DNA of 15,085 nt from positions 1-15,085 of the forward strand of contig JAABRJ010000166.1 in NCBI GenBank assembly GCA_011390985.1. The letters run 5' to 3'. Below the pieces are notes generated by a model. It was not told the DNA's origin, did no database searches, and saw only the letters and a program-made list of their open reading frames with translations. Position 1 is the stretch's first letter, and each line of letters begins with the position of its first letter. This stretch comes from Desulfobacteraceae bacterium (lineage in GTDB: Bacteria; Desulfobacterota; Desulfobacteria; Desulfobacterales; JAABRJ01). The translations under genes and the position numbers were made by a program. Positions 7,439 to 15,026 of the stretch are shown in pieces.

Positions 7439-8719
7439 TCAGAACGTTTCGCGCTTTTTTCGCTGGGAGAGCGCCCGATCGGAGAAAGCGCGGAAGCGGG
7501 CGGCTTCGACACTGTTGCCGAGGCTCGCGTAGATCCGGCTGATGCGGTCATAGTAGAGCGCTGCGTTCTCGGGGACCTCACGGGCAAGGGCGAGGTAGAG
7601 TTCAAGGATATCCTCGCCCCTCAGGCCGGCGGCAAAGGAGAGTTCCGCATAGCGGTGGCTGGTCTCTGGGTCGCTGCGGGCCTGGCAGCTGCCGCAGCGG
7701 CCCATGATCTCCGCGTAGAGCGCGCGCGCGGCGGCCGGCTGCCCAAGGGTTTCATAGACTTTGGCCAGCTCACGGGCGACGGTCTCATTCCACCCGAAGG
7801 CTTCCAGGACATCCTGATAAAAAGACGCGGCCTGCTCCAGCCGCCCGGCCTGATGGAGGGTTTCGCCCTTGAGGCGCACGGCGGCCTGGGAGGCCGCAAG
7901 CTCCGGGGGCAGGTTGGCCAGCAGGGCATCGGCGCGCTTGAATTCTCTTTGCTCCCAGTAGATTTCACACAGCAGCTGGTAGGCGGGCAGGGTTGAGGGG
8001 TGCTGCGGGATGAAATTTTCAAGCAGCCTCTGAGCGGCCCCAAGGCGCCCCAGGTTTAGTAAGGCGGTGGCCAGCTCCAGCGGGATATAGCTCTGCGGTT
8101 GGGGGTTCTGGGCCATGGCGCGGCCCAGGCGCCGGGCCGCCGCTGCGAAGTCGCCGCGGTTGAGGGCGATGAAGCCGGCCTTGAAATCTTCGCCGTAACC
8201 GAGGTAGGCATCCTGCACGTCATCGGGCAGGGTGCCGCACAGGGCAAAGAAATATTCCGCTTCGGCTGCCGCGCCGGCCGGCTCGGGGTCCTGCGCCTGA
8301 GGTTCGTTTTCCTCATCCCAGAGGCTGTAAAGGGGTTCGGGGGCGGCCGCATCGGACGCCGCCTGCTGCCGCGCCGCCAGCCTTCGCAGCTGGGCTTGCA
8401 GCGCCGCGCGCAGCTGCCCATCCGCGCTGATCTCCAGGGCCAGCAGCAGCAGTTCGCGGGCCTCCTGGAAGCAGTTGTTTTCGGCCAGGTCCGCGGCGGT
8501 CTGCTGATGCTCGCGGGCCAAGGCCTCACGCGCCTGCCGGATTTTGGCGGCCAGCCGCGTCTGCCGGCTGCCCGCCTGGCCGGCACGTTTCTCGAGCTTG
8601 TCAAGCGCGCGCTCGTAGACCAGCCGGGCCTCGCCGCAAAGGCCGGCCGCAAGCAGGGCATCACCTTTTTGCTCCAGCTTTTCAGGTGACGGACCGGAGA
8701 ACAGGCTCAAAAACCGCAT
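7439..8719 (-). CDS. TPR-repeat protein, last gene of Hsp70 operon
   Basis: The 426-residue protein is built mostly of paired helices typical of tetratricopeptide repeats, which mediate protein-protein contacts. Repeats are visible from the N-terminal region (GDALLAAGLCGEARLVYERAL) and through the C-terminal two thirds (GDFAAAARRLGRAM, GRLEQAASFYQDVLEAF). An acidic spacer separates the two blocks. A CGSC pair near the last third may bind metal or form a disulfide. No signal peptide is seen, so it is probably cytoplasmic. The ATG at 8719 (GGAG upstream) was chosen because the longer open frame runs across the zinc-ribbon gene in another frame. It starts 20 bases after that gene, so it is almost certainly co-transcribed. 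A co-chaperone, client-adaptor or assembly role is inferred. Confidence 0.85.
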   Translation of the reverse strand: MRFLSLFSGPSPEKLEQKGDALLAAGLCGEARLVYERALDKLEKRAGQAGSRQTRLAAKIRQAREALAREHQQTAADLAENNCFQEARELLLLALEISADGQLRAALQAQLRRLAARQQAASDAAAPEPLYSLWDEENEPQAQDPEPAGAAAEAEYFFALCGTLPDDVQDAYLGYGEDFKAGFIALNRGDFAAAARRLGRAMAQNPQPQSYIPLELATALLNLGRLGAAQRLLENFIPQHPSTLPAYQLLCEIYWEQREFKRADALLANLPPELAASQAAVRLKGETLHQAGRLEQAASFYQDVLEAFGWNETVARELAKVYETLGQPAAARALYAEIMGRCGSCQARSDPETSHRYAELSFAAGLRGEDILELYLALAREVPENAALYYDRISRIYASLGNSVEAARFRAFSDRALSQRKKRETF

Positions 8720-8739
8720 GCTGGGGGTCTCCGCCAAGG

Positions 8740-9090
8740 TCAGGGCGGGCCGGGTTGAATAGGTGCGAATGGAGGATTCGCGGGGCGGCCGCCCTGCTCT
8801 CCACCGGTGGCGGCCGCGTACCAGCGGCAGGCCTGGTCGAAGCGCCCCAGGTGGAGGCTGGCCAGAAAGGCCAGGCGGGCCGCAGCCGGGCTCTTTTTGA
8901 GGCGCCACGACAGGGTCGCGCACCCCAGGGCCTCGCCCCCCCGACCCTGCTGCAACAGCCGGCGGCCCCTGACCAGCTGCGCCTGCGCCGCCGCCCGCAC
9001 GCATTGCAGGGCCGCGAGGTCCGCCCCGCAGCGGGCGCAGGTGTCGCTGTTCTCGTTGGGCCGCCTGCAGGCCGGGCAGTTCAGGGCCAT
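8740..9090 (-). CDS. Zinc-ribbon protein of Hsp70 operon
   Basis: The 116-residue protein starts with a zinc ribbon: CPAC (5-8) and CARC (18-21), followed by GADL. A helical segment resembling one or two degenerate TPR units follows (about 31-92), then a short Pro/Gly-rich end. Its ATG overlaps the DnaK-like stop by one base (TGATG), with GGAGG at 9095-9099, so translation is probably coupled. Specific function is unknown. A substrate- or partner-binding role beside the Hsp70 is inferred. Confidence 0.82.
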   Translation of the reverse strand: MALNCPACRRPNENSDTCARCGADLAALQCVRAAAQAQLVRGRRLLQQGRGGEALGCATLSWRLKKSPAAARLAFLASLHLGRFDQACRWYAAATGGEQGGRPANPPFAPIQPGPP

Positions 9091-10823
9091 CAGTCCTCCA
9101 GGTAAAAGAGCATATCATCCAGGGAGGTGAGGACATCGGCCAGCTTGGTGAAATCGCCGCTCCCGATGGCGTCCTGGACCTGCTGCAGGAGCAGGCGCAG
9201 CTCACCGGCGTCGGTCTCGTCAATGTTCGCCATGAGCGCCATGGCCCGCCGCCGCTGGTCCTTGGCCCGGGTCAGCAGATCCTGTCGGTCCGCCGGTACG
9301 GAAGCGCCCGGTTCATCGGTCGCCGGCTCATCGCCGCCCAGCTCGGCCAGATTGCGCCGGGCCGCCTGAAGGTCGAATTCGGGTCCCTTGCCGCCGGTTT
9401 CCATTCGCACGGTCTTGGAAAGCCCGGTGCGTTTTTCCAGCGCCGTCACGCTCAGCACGCCGTTGAGGTCCAGGGCCAAGTTCAAAATGATCTCGTTGCC
9501 GGCGGGCACTTTGCTCAGGCCCTCGATCAAAAAATCGCCGATGAAGATATTGTCGTCCACCGACGGCGCTTCCCCCTGATAGATGCGCACATCCACCTGA
9601 CGCTGCTCGTCCACCGCGGTAACAAAGACTTCGGCCTTGGAGACCGGCAGCGGCGTGCTGCGGCGGATGATGGGGACAAAGTGATCGTCGCGCATTTCGC
9701 CATGCTGAAACGACAGCGCCTGGGTGCCGAAGGTGTAGGGGGTGATGTCCACGAGGACCGAGCGGGTCTGCTGCCCGGCCAGGATCCCGGCCTGAATCGC
9801 GGCCCCCATGGCCACGATCAGCTCGGGGTTGATTTCGAAGGCCGGTTCCCGGCGCATTTCCTGGCGGATCAATTCAGAGATCAACGGTGTGCGGCTGGCC
9901 CCGCCGACCAGAATGACGCGGTCGACGGCGCCGGGCAGCAGGCTGGCATCGCGCAGGCAGTGATGAACGCAGTCCATGCTTTTGCGGACCAGCGGGCGAA
10001 TCAGCTCCTCGTAGTCGTGGCGCGCGATTTCCAGATCCAGGTGATGGTCCTGCCACAGGTATTCCTCCCGGATGCGGGCGAAGGGAACGTCGGAGAGCTT
10101 GCGTTTGGCCGCCTCGACCGCCGCCCAGAGCCTGTTGCGGACCCGAGGCTCCTGGAGCAGGTCGACCTGGTTCGCTTCGCGGAAGACCTCGGCAGCATGC
10201 GCTATCAGCAGATTGTCGAAATCGTCCCCGCCGAGAGCGGTGTCGCCGTGACTGGCCTTGACCTCGACCACGCCCTTTTCGACAACCACCAGCGACACAT
10301 CGAAGGTACCGCCCCCCAGGTCGTAGACCAGGATGGTCTGATCCTCTTCCAGCCCGGCATCGTAAGCCAGAGCGGCGGCCGTGGGCTCGTTGATGATCCG
10401 CAGGACCTCAAGGCCCGCCAGCTGACCGGCGTTCTGGGTGGCCTTGCGCTGGGCGTCGTCGAAATAGGCCGGCACGGTGATAACGGCCTGGGTCACCGCC
10501 TCCCCCAGATGCGCTTCGGCAGCCTGCTTGAGTTTGCGCAGAATCAGGGCCGAAATCTCCTCGGGGCTGAAGCTTCGCTCCCCCAGGGCCACCGGTTCGT
10601 TTTTTCCCATCTTGCGCTTGATGGAAAGAATGGTGTTCTCGGGGGCCAGCGCCATCTGGTTGCGCGCTGCGCGCCCCACAATCAGGGCCCCCTGGCTGTC
10701 CAGACCGACACACGACGGCATGATCGGCTCCCCGTCCACCGGGACGACCTCGGGCTGGCCATCGCGCAGCACCGCCACCTCGGAATAGGTGGTGCCCAGA
10801 TCGATTCCAAGAATAGCGGCCAT
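9090..10823 (-). CDS. DnaK-like Hsp70 chaperone, non-canonical
   Basis: The 577-residue ATP-dependent chaperone is about 60 residues shorter than typical DnaK. The ATPase domain is intact: GIDLGTTYS (6-14), RIINEPTAA (142-150), YDLGGGTFDVS (167-177), LGGDDFD (198-204) and GGASRTPLI (307-315). A substrate-binding beta domain follows (about 365-475), then a reduced helical lid. Two things are odd. The interdomain linker reads SVLVD (355-359) instead of the usual DVLLLD, one residue short and less hydrophobic. The C-terminal helical part is short. Arg142, matching the E. coli DnaK arginine (Arg167) that contacts the J-domain Asp, is kept. The ATG overlaps the GrpE-like stop by one base, with AAGGAAAA upstream. 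This is a specialised paralogue rather than the housekeeping DnaK, judging by context and divergence; the symbol is withheld for that reason. Confidence 0.95.
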   Translation of the reverse strand: MAAILGIDLGTTYSEVAVLRDGQPEVVPVDGEPIMPSCVGLDSQGALIVGRAARNQMALAPENTILSIKRKMGKNEPVALGERSFSPEEISALILRKLKQAAEAHLGEAVTQAVITVPAYFDDAQRKATQNAGQLAGLEVLRIINEPTAAALAYDAGLEEDQTILVYDLGGGTFDVSLVVVEKGVVEVKASHGDTALGGDDFDNLLIAHAAEVFREANQVDLLQEPRVRNRLWAAVEAAKRKLSDVPFARIREEYLWQDHHLDLEIARHDYEELIRPLVRKSMDCVHHCLRDASLLPGAVDRVILVGGASRTPLISELIRQEMRREPAFEINPELIVAMGAAIQAGILAGQQTRSVLVDITPYTFGTQALSFQHGEMRDDHFVPIIRRSTPLPVSKAEVFVTAVDEQRQVDVRIYQGEAPSVDDNIFIGDFLIEGLSKVPAGNEIILNLALDLNGVLSVTALEKRTGLSKTVRMETGGKGPEFDLQAARRNLAELGGDEPATDEPGASVPADRQDLLTRAKDQRRRAMALMANIDETDAGELRLLLQQVQDAIGSGDFTKLADVLTSLDDMLFYLED

Positions 10824-11566
10824 CAGCTTTTTTCCTTTCCTACGGCGATCTTGACTTCGGCAAACTTCAACACCCGCCCGCGGTAGCTGTAGCCGCCGGA
10901 GAGTTGCGCCAACACCGTGTTGGCCGGTACAGAGGCGGTCTGCCGGACCGCGACGGCCTTCATCAGGGTGGGGTCGAACGCCCGGCCCTTGCAGGCGATC
11001 ACGGTGACCCCCTGGTTTTGCAAGATCTGCTGAAAATGATCGTTTAAAATGTCAAAGCCTTCCCGCAGGGCCGACCAGACGGCTGCCCAGCGGCGGTGAG
11101 ACGGGAACCAGCCGGTCGCCGGGGGGGTCCGCATGCGCTCCTGAACGCGCTTGAAACGCTCGAAGAGTTCCACCAGCGAGAGCAAAAGGGCGTGCAGGCC
11201 GGCGTCGTCGAGCCCGCCGCGCTCGCCGTCGATCTGAATCACACGCTGGTTCAGCGTCCGCAGCAGCTCCTCGAAACCCGCCAGGGCCTCCCCGAAGCGG
11301 CCCAGAGACTCGTGGCTGCGCCGGGCCTGGTGGCGTACTTCGGTGCGCACCACGCACAGGGCCTCATAGAAAGCGTAAAGGTCCGGGCCATCCTCGGCGG
11401 CGGGCGCGGCCGCCGACGGGTCGGCTTCCACTTCCTGCAGCCACTGCCGAAAATTACGCTCCAGGGTGGCGCGCCAGTCCGGGTCCGCGCCGGGGGGCCA
11501 GCCGTCCGGCGGCTCGCCGTCTGGTTCGCGGGCGAAATCCGCCGGCGCTTGAAAATCGCCCGTCAT
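10823..11566 (-). CDS. GrpE-like nucleotide exchange factor, divergent
   Basis: The 247-residue protein would promote ADP release from the neighbouring Hsp70. The C-terminal beta-wing region is recognisable (about 184-241): GRAFDPTLMKAVAV, a conserved VP and GGYSYRGRVLKFAEV match the family pattern. The helical part (about 65-180) is longer and diverged, and an acidic, Pro-rich stretch (1-60) precedes it. Ordinary GrpE is about 190-200 residues. Its ATG overlaps the J-like stop (ATGA), with AAAGGG upstream, and its stop overlaps the DnaK-like start. Context strongly supports the call; sequence support is mainly at the C-terminus. Confidence 0.85.
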   Translation of the reverse strand: MTGDFQAPADFAREPDGEPPDGWPPGADPDWRATLERNFRQWLQEVEADPSAAAPAAEDGPDLYAFYEALCVVRTEVRHQARRSHESLGRFGEALAGFEELLRTLNQRVIQIDGERGGLDDAGLHALLLSLVELFERFKRVQERMRTPPATGWFPSHRRWAAVWSALREGFDILNDHFQQILQNQGVTVIACKGRAFDPTLMKAVAVRQTASVPANTVLAQLSGGYSYRGRVLKFAEVKIAVGKEKS

Positions 11567-11868
11567 TGCATCGCCCTTTGGCGCAGAAACTGCTGCAGGT
11601 CCTCCGCGGTCAGCGGCTTACGGGCCTCGGGCGCGGCAAACCGGCGCTGCAGAACCTCGATGGGGGAGCGCATGCCGGGATCCAGGTTGAAGAGCCGGTA
11701 GCGCAGCCGGGCCCCCTCGTCCTTGAGAATCTGGTAGGCCTCGCTGACGGCGGCAAACCGCTGGGGGTGATGATCGGGCGGATAGCGGCGCACCAGTTCG
11801 AGGTAGGCGCCGCGGATGGCGGCGTCATCGGCCTCGGGGATCAGCCCCAGAATTTCGTATGGGTCCAT
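11563..11868 (-). CDS. J-domain-like protein with PPD in place of HPD
   Basis: The 101-residue protein has a J-domain fold at its N-terminus: DPYEILGLI, helix II (AAIRGAYLELVRRY), the loop, then helix III (FAAVSEAYQILKD) and RLRYRLF. The loop that should hold His-Pro-Asp reads PPD (30-32), so the histidine essential for classical Hsp70 stimulation is missing while the Asp is kept. There is no Gly/Phe region, zinc domain or substrate domain as in full DnaJ. A short charged helix (about 68-99) ends the protein. The ATG at 11868 is preferred over a TTG at 11883; GGAG lies nine bases upstream. It overlaps the GrpE-like gene by four bases and lies 76 bases after the large TPR gene. Confidence 0.87.
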   Translation of the reverse strand: MDPYEILGLIPEADDAAIRGAYLELVRRYPPDHHPQRFAAVSEAYQILKDEGARLRYRLFNLDPGMRSPIEVLQRRFAAPEARKPLTAEDLQQFLRQRAMQ

Positions 11869-11944
11869 GATGTCACACTCCAATCGTCTATTGGGGGAAG
11901 GGATCGGAACTCTGCCTGCCCATTGCTCTCACCCCGGGCTGCGC

Positions 11945-14398
11945 TCAAAAGAGATCCAGCTGCCGCGGCGGGGGCGGTAGTTTGCGCCGCGGCGGCGGTT
12001 CCTCCTCATCCTCATCCTCCTCGTCCTCGTAGTCGTCATCCTCGTCGTCATCGGTGATATCCAGCCCGGGGAAATCTTTCCCGAAGCTTTCGAATATGCG
12101 GCGGGCCTCCTCGATGATCTTTTCCACCTTGCGGATTTGGGCGATCAGTTCGGACTCGCCCGCTTTTTCGGCCAGAGCCCGGACCACTTGCAAATCCTTG
12201 CCGACCCGCGGGTTGACGTGGGACAACCCGGGTTGGGTGCCGTAATCCAGCAAAAAACGGAACCAGCGGAACCAGGGGTCATCCGGATGGCGGCCCAGGA
12301 CCGCCTTCACCAGGGGCTCGGCCCATGGGAGATGAGGCTTTTCGGCCGAAAGGACAAACGCGACCACCGGCCGGGCCTGCTCCGGGAGCCACTCCAGACG
12401 GGCCGCCTTGGCCAGCAGGCGCCCGAAAAGGGTCTCCTCGGCCGGGAGCCACTTCCGACGCTTGGGCGGCAGGCGGCGAAAATACTCCAGAACCGCCACC
12501 ATGGACAGCATTTTTTCCACCGTCAGACCCCGTTCAATGGCCCCGCTGACACGGCGCTCCCTTTCCTCGTGGCGCTCCGGCGGCTGGTCGTAGAGCACGC
12601 CAATCAGGAGCGCAAAATAATCCAGTCGAAAGTCATCCGCATTCATGGCCGCGGCAGCGGCCATCTGCCGCTCGGCTTCTGGGAGGTCCCCGCCGATCTC
12701 CGCCATCACCGCCCAGCGGACATGCAGATAGCAGCGCCCCAGGTTGAAATCAGCGGTCCGCTTGCTGGCACGCTCCAGCGCCTTTTGCATCACCTCGCGG
12801 CACTGCGCGATCCTGCCCTGCTGGGCATAACGCAGGGCGGCCTGGATGCAGGTGATCACCAGCCCCTCGCGGGCCTGGGCATCGATGGGGTCCAGCGCCA
12901 AGGCCCGCTCCAGATAGCCCATGCCCTTGTTGAAGGCATTGCGCTCCAGGCAGCGCATGCCGGCCTTCAACAGGGCCGTCTTGTTGTCGGGAAAACGTCG
13001 GATGATGTCATCCAGGGTTCGGTTGACTTTGGATTTTTCAGCCGTCTTTTCATACAGCCCGAGCAGCGCGAAATACCCCTCGGGGTTGTCCGCATCCGCG
13101 TTAAGCGCCTGCTGATAGAACTGGGCGGCCAGCCGCGGGTTGCGCAGGTGGGTGCGTTTGGAACGCCTGCTTAAAAAGAAAAAGTCAAACGGCGTCTCAT
13201 CCTCCTTCTCCTGGGTGAAAAGATCGCCCAGATGCTGGTAGACAATCGCCGCCACCCGCGGCTGGCGGCCATGGCGCGCCTGGTAGGAGGCAAGGACGTA
13301 CTCCCAGGACTGGGCCAGATCGCGGTCTTCGCACCAGTTGCGTTCCAGCCACAGGGCTTCGGCCTTGCAGGCCAGCAGTTTTTCCAGTGCCCCGACTTGA
13401 CGGCGCTTTTCAGCGCTGCGGCACAGAAAGTCGATGTAGGCGTCCGCCTGCCGCTCGGGCAGGTCTCTCCAGGCGTTGTAGAAAAACTGCGTCAGGTCCT
13501 GCTGGAAACCGGGTCGATCGGAGGGAAAATCGCTCAGGTGACGCTGAACGTGCCGCAAGGCGTCGCGGTAGCGCCCGGTCTGCCAGAGGGCGTCGGCGCG
13601 CGCAATGACCGGTCCGGCCTCGCCGACACCGGCCAACAGGCAGGCCGCCTCGAGAACCGCCGGGTTTTTGGAATTCGGCCCTTCTCCCAGCAGCAGCAGA
13701 TAGGCGTCGGCGGCCTTGGCAGGCAACGAACCGGCCGCCAAGCGGGCAAAGGCCTGGCACGCCTTGGGGTCCTGGCCGGTGTGAAAGGCGCAGAGGCCTT
13801 TGATGAACCACTTCCAGTTGGCAAAGGGGGACCCCAGGCCCAGAGGTCTGACCGCCTGCAGCGCGGCATCGAAATCCCCCCGGGAGACCAACCCCAGCGC
13901 CTGCCATACCCGCTGGCGGTCGGCCGCCAGTTGAGGGGGCAAAACCGGTTCGGGATCGCCCTCCTGGAAATCGAGCACCAACGCGTCCACCGCGCGGGCC
14001 AGCTGCGGGTCGGTCAAGGCGGCGCTTTCGGCGATTTCGGCGGCAGCCAGTGATGCGGCCCGAACAAAGTCCCCCTGGTGCAGGGCCAGATACATCAGGC
14101 TCGAGCGAATGGCGGCAGCCCCGACCTTGCGCTCCAGGCTCACCAGGAGGGCCTTGGCCTCCGTCAGACAACCATCCGCCATGAGCTGATCAAAGAGCCG
14201 CTGGGAGGCATCGACCCAGCGCCCCAGGTAGCGGTCGGGATCGCCCTGGCACAGTTGTCTGAACAAGGTGCAGGCTTTCCGCAGCTGGCCCTGGGCCAGG
14301 GCGTTTTCGGCCAGCTGCACCATCTGTTCGGGGGATCTGTTCACGGCGGCGGTCAAAGACCGGGCGGATCTCTTTTTGCGCTTATTTTTTTTTCCCAT
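11945..14398 (-). CDS. Large TPR-repeat protein with acidic tail and C-terminal QLDLF
   Basis: The 817-residue protein starts with a basic stretch (MGKKNKRKKRSARS), followed by a long all-helical TPR-like solenoid. Clear units include AENALAQGQLRKACTLFRQL near the N-terminus and GYFALLGLYEKTAEKSKVN in the middle. An almost pure Asp/Glu tract (about 783-800) leads to a Pro-rich linker and the terminal QLDLF. No signal peptide or membrane helix is seen, so it is likely cytoplasmic. ATG 14398 is preferred over ATG 14437: AGGA lies at a good distance and 14437 falls inside the promoter. It heads the Hsp70 operon, so it may be the client, adaptor or scaffold of that system. QLDLF matches the consensus sliding-clamp-binding peptide QL[SD]LF, but a role in replication or repair is speculative. 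Confidence 0.87.
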   Translation of the reverse strand: MGKKNKRKKRSARSLTAAVNRSPEQMVQLAENALAQGQLRKACTLFRQLCQGDPDRYLGRWVDASQRLFDQLMADGCLTEAKALLVSLERKVGAAAIRSSLMYLALHQGDFVRAASLAAAEIAESAALTDPQLARAVDALVLDFQEGDPEPVLPPQLAADRQRVWQALGLVSRGDFDAALQAVRPLGLGSPFANWKWFIKGLCAFHTGQDPKACQAFARLAAGSLPAKAADAYLLLLGEGPNSKNPAVLEAACLLAGVGEAGPVIARADALWQTGRYRDALRHVQRHLSDFPSDRPGFQQDLTQFFYNAWRDLPERQADAYIDFLCRSAEKRRQVGALEKLLACKAEALWLERNWCEDRDLAQSWEYVLASYQARHGRQPRVAAIVYQHLGDLFTQEKEDETPFDFFFLSRRSKRTHLRNPRLAAQFYQQALNADADNPEGYFALLGLYEKTAEKSKVNRTLDDIIRRFPDNKTALLKAGMRCLERNAFNKGMGYLERALALDPIDAQAREGLVITCIQAALRYAQQGRIAQCREVMQKALERASKRTADFNLGRCYLHVRWAVMAEIGGDLPEAERQMAAAAAMNADDFRLDYFALLIGVLYDQPPERHEERERRVSGAIERGLTVEKMLSMVAVLEYFRRLPPKRRKWLPAEETLFGRLLAKAARLEWLPEQARPVVAFVLSAEKPHLPWAEPLVKAVLGRHPDDPWFRWFRFLLDYGTQPGLSHVNPRVGKDLQVVRALAEKAGESELIAQIRKVEKIIEEARRIFESFGKDFPGLDITDDDEDDDYEDEEDEDEEEPPPRRKLPPPPRQLDLF

Positions 14399-14425
14399 TT
14401 TGGTGTCCTGCTCGAGTTTCACCCG

Positions 14426-14454
14426 ATTCAATAACATATGGTGTTACTTGTCAA
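14426..14454 (-). promoter_or_regulatory. Promoter of the TPR-Hsp70 operon
   Basis: On the minus strand a perfect TTGACA (14449-14454) is followed after 17 bases by TTGAAT (14426-14431), a weaker -10. The spacing implies a start near 14,418 and a leader of about 20 bases to the ATG at 14398. No CIRCE element or sigma32-type promoter is seen, so the operon is probably not under standard heat-shock control. Confidence 0.55.
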
Positions 14455-14477
14455 GCCCGAATACCACATTTTGTGTT
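14431..14477. promoter_or_regulatory. Pair of similar 15-base candidate operators
   Basis: On the minus strand two 15-base elements share AACACnAnATGTnnT: one at 14431-14445, between the -35 and -10, and one at 14463-14477, upstream of the -35. They match at 11 of 15 positions and are offset by 32 bases, about three helical turns. The proximal one also contains the dyad TAACA-N5-TGTTA (14432-14446). The geometry fits a repressor bound at two sites, but no regulator is known. Confidence 0.4.
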
Positions 14478-14780
14478 TTACCCGAAATTTTCCATCACCA
14501 AAAGTGGCCCCTGCCGGGCTGAGGGGGTAGAGACGCCGGCCGGCAGTTTTTGGGGTTTTACCGGGCGGGAAAGGCGTCTGCCGGCGACACCCTCGGGCTA
14601 TTTCAGATGATCCTCGCGGCGAAGGGGGGTTTCTCCATGGACTACCCGATGGAAGAAGCTTGCAGAGTAAATTCGCGGTTGGACGTCCGGGTTGGCGCTT
14701 CGGACATGATCGAATCGGTCAGGTCAAACCCTCCCGGTCCATGATTTTGAGAATTCCTGCACGGAGGCACGCTTGAGGTT
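14455..14780. other. Intergenic stretch without a recognisable gene
   Basis: Apart from the distal operator candidate and an inverted repeat, no supported gene is visible. The plus-strand open frame at 14550-14744 uses a TTG start and shows no family features. Confidence 0.45.
14531..14585. repeat. Inverted repeat upstream of the chaperone operon
   Basis: AGACGCC (14531-14537) is complementary to GGCGTCT (14573-14579), and GCCGGCAG (14539-14546) to CTGCCGGC (14578-14585). The two pairings overlap, so they are alternatives. The loop carries a T-run (14547-14551). It could be a terminator-like element or a remnant of a mobile element end. Confidence 0.35.
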
Positions 14781-14990
14781 TTAGGTGCGACTGTTTTGAT
14801 CTATGGCTGTGATTACCCAACTGCATGTGATCGTTTCACCAACATATACGGGGCCTTTAAATCGGAAGTTCATAGCAGACGCCAGCCATCCTATCTGCCC
14901 GCCAATTTCGGTGATCAAGCTTGCCGATAGCAGATCGCGATCAAAACATAACGGTCTAATCAGCCACACGGATTTTTGAGTCGGCTGCAT
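14781..14990 (-). pseudogene. MaoC-like hydratase fragment
   Basis: The 69-codon frame reads LLSASLITEIGG, then GWLASAMNFRFKGPVYVGETITC and ends at DQNSRT. This is the central part of MaoC-like (R)-specific enoyl-CoA hydratases (hot-dog fold, usually about 135 residues or more). The N-terminal region with the catalytic Asp and His is not present; what precedes LLSAS reads as degenerate sequence. The frame ends at a TAA right after NSRT, before the last strands. No continuation was found in other frames. It is probably a decayed gene, in DNA noticeably more AT-rich than the rest of the window. Confidence 0.6.
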
Positions 14991-15014
14991 TAGCCTAGTT
15001 ATGTGGTATTTTTA

Positions 15015-15026
15015 ATCTAATTAGAT
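15015..15026. promoter_or_regulatory. 12-base palindrome in AT-rich edge DNA
   Basis: ATCTAATTAGAT is a perfect 12-base palindrome, followed at once by the overlapping palindrome GATCGATC (15024-15031). It could be a regulator site for a gene outside the window or chance in AT-rich DNA. Confidence 0.25.

Noticed and set aside
8720..9223. N-terminal extension of the 426-aa TPR protein to 9223
   Set aside because: The extension overlaps the zinc-ribbon gene and the DnaK-like C-terminus out of frame and reads as low-complexity sequence; ATG 8719 has a ribosome site.
9681..10886. 401-aa plus-strand open frame
   Set aside because: Antisense shadow of the DnaK-like gene.
12137..14053. Plus-strand open frames of 345 and 273 aa
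   Set aside because: Antisense shadows of the 817-aa TPR gene.
14399..14480. CIRCE or sigma32-type heat-shock control of the chaperone operon
   Set aside because: No TTAGCACTC-N9-GAGTGCTAA repeat and no CTTGAA/CCCAT-type pair could be found; the promoter looks sigma70-like.
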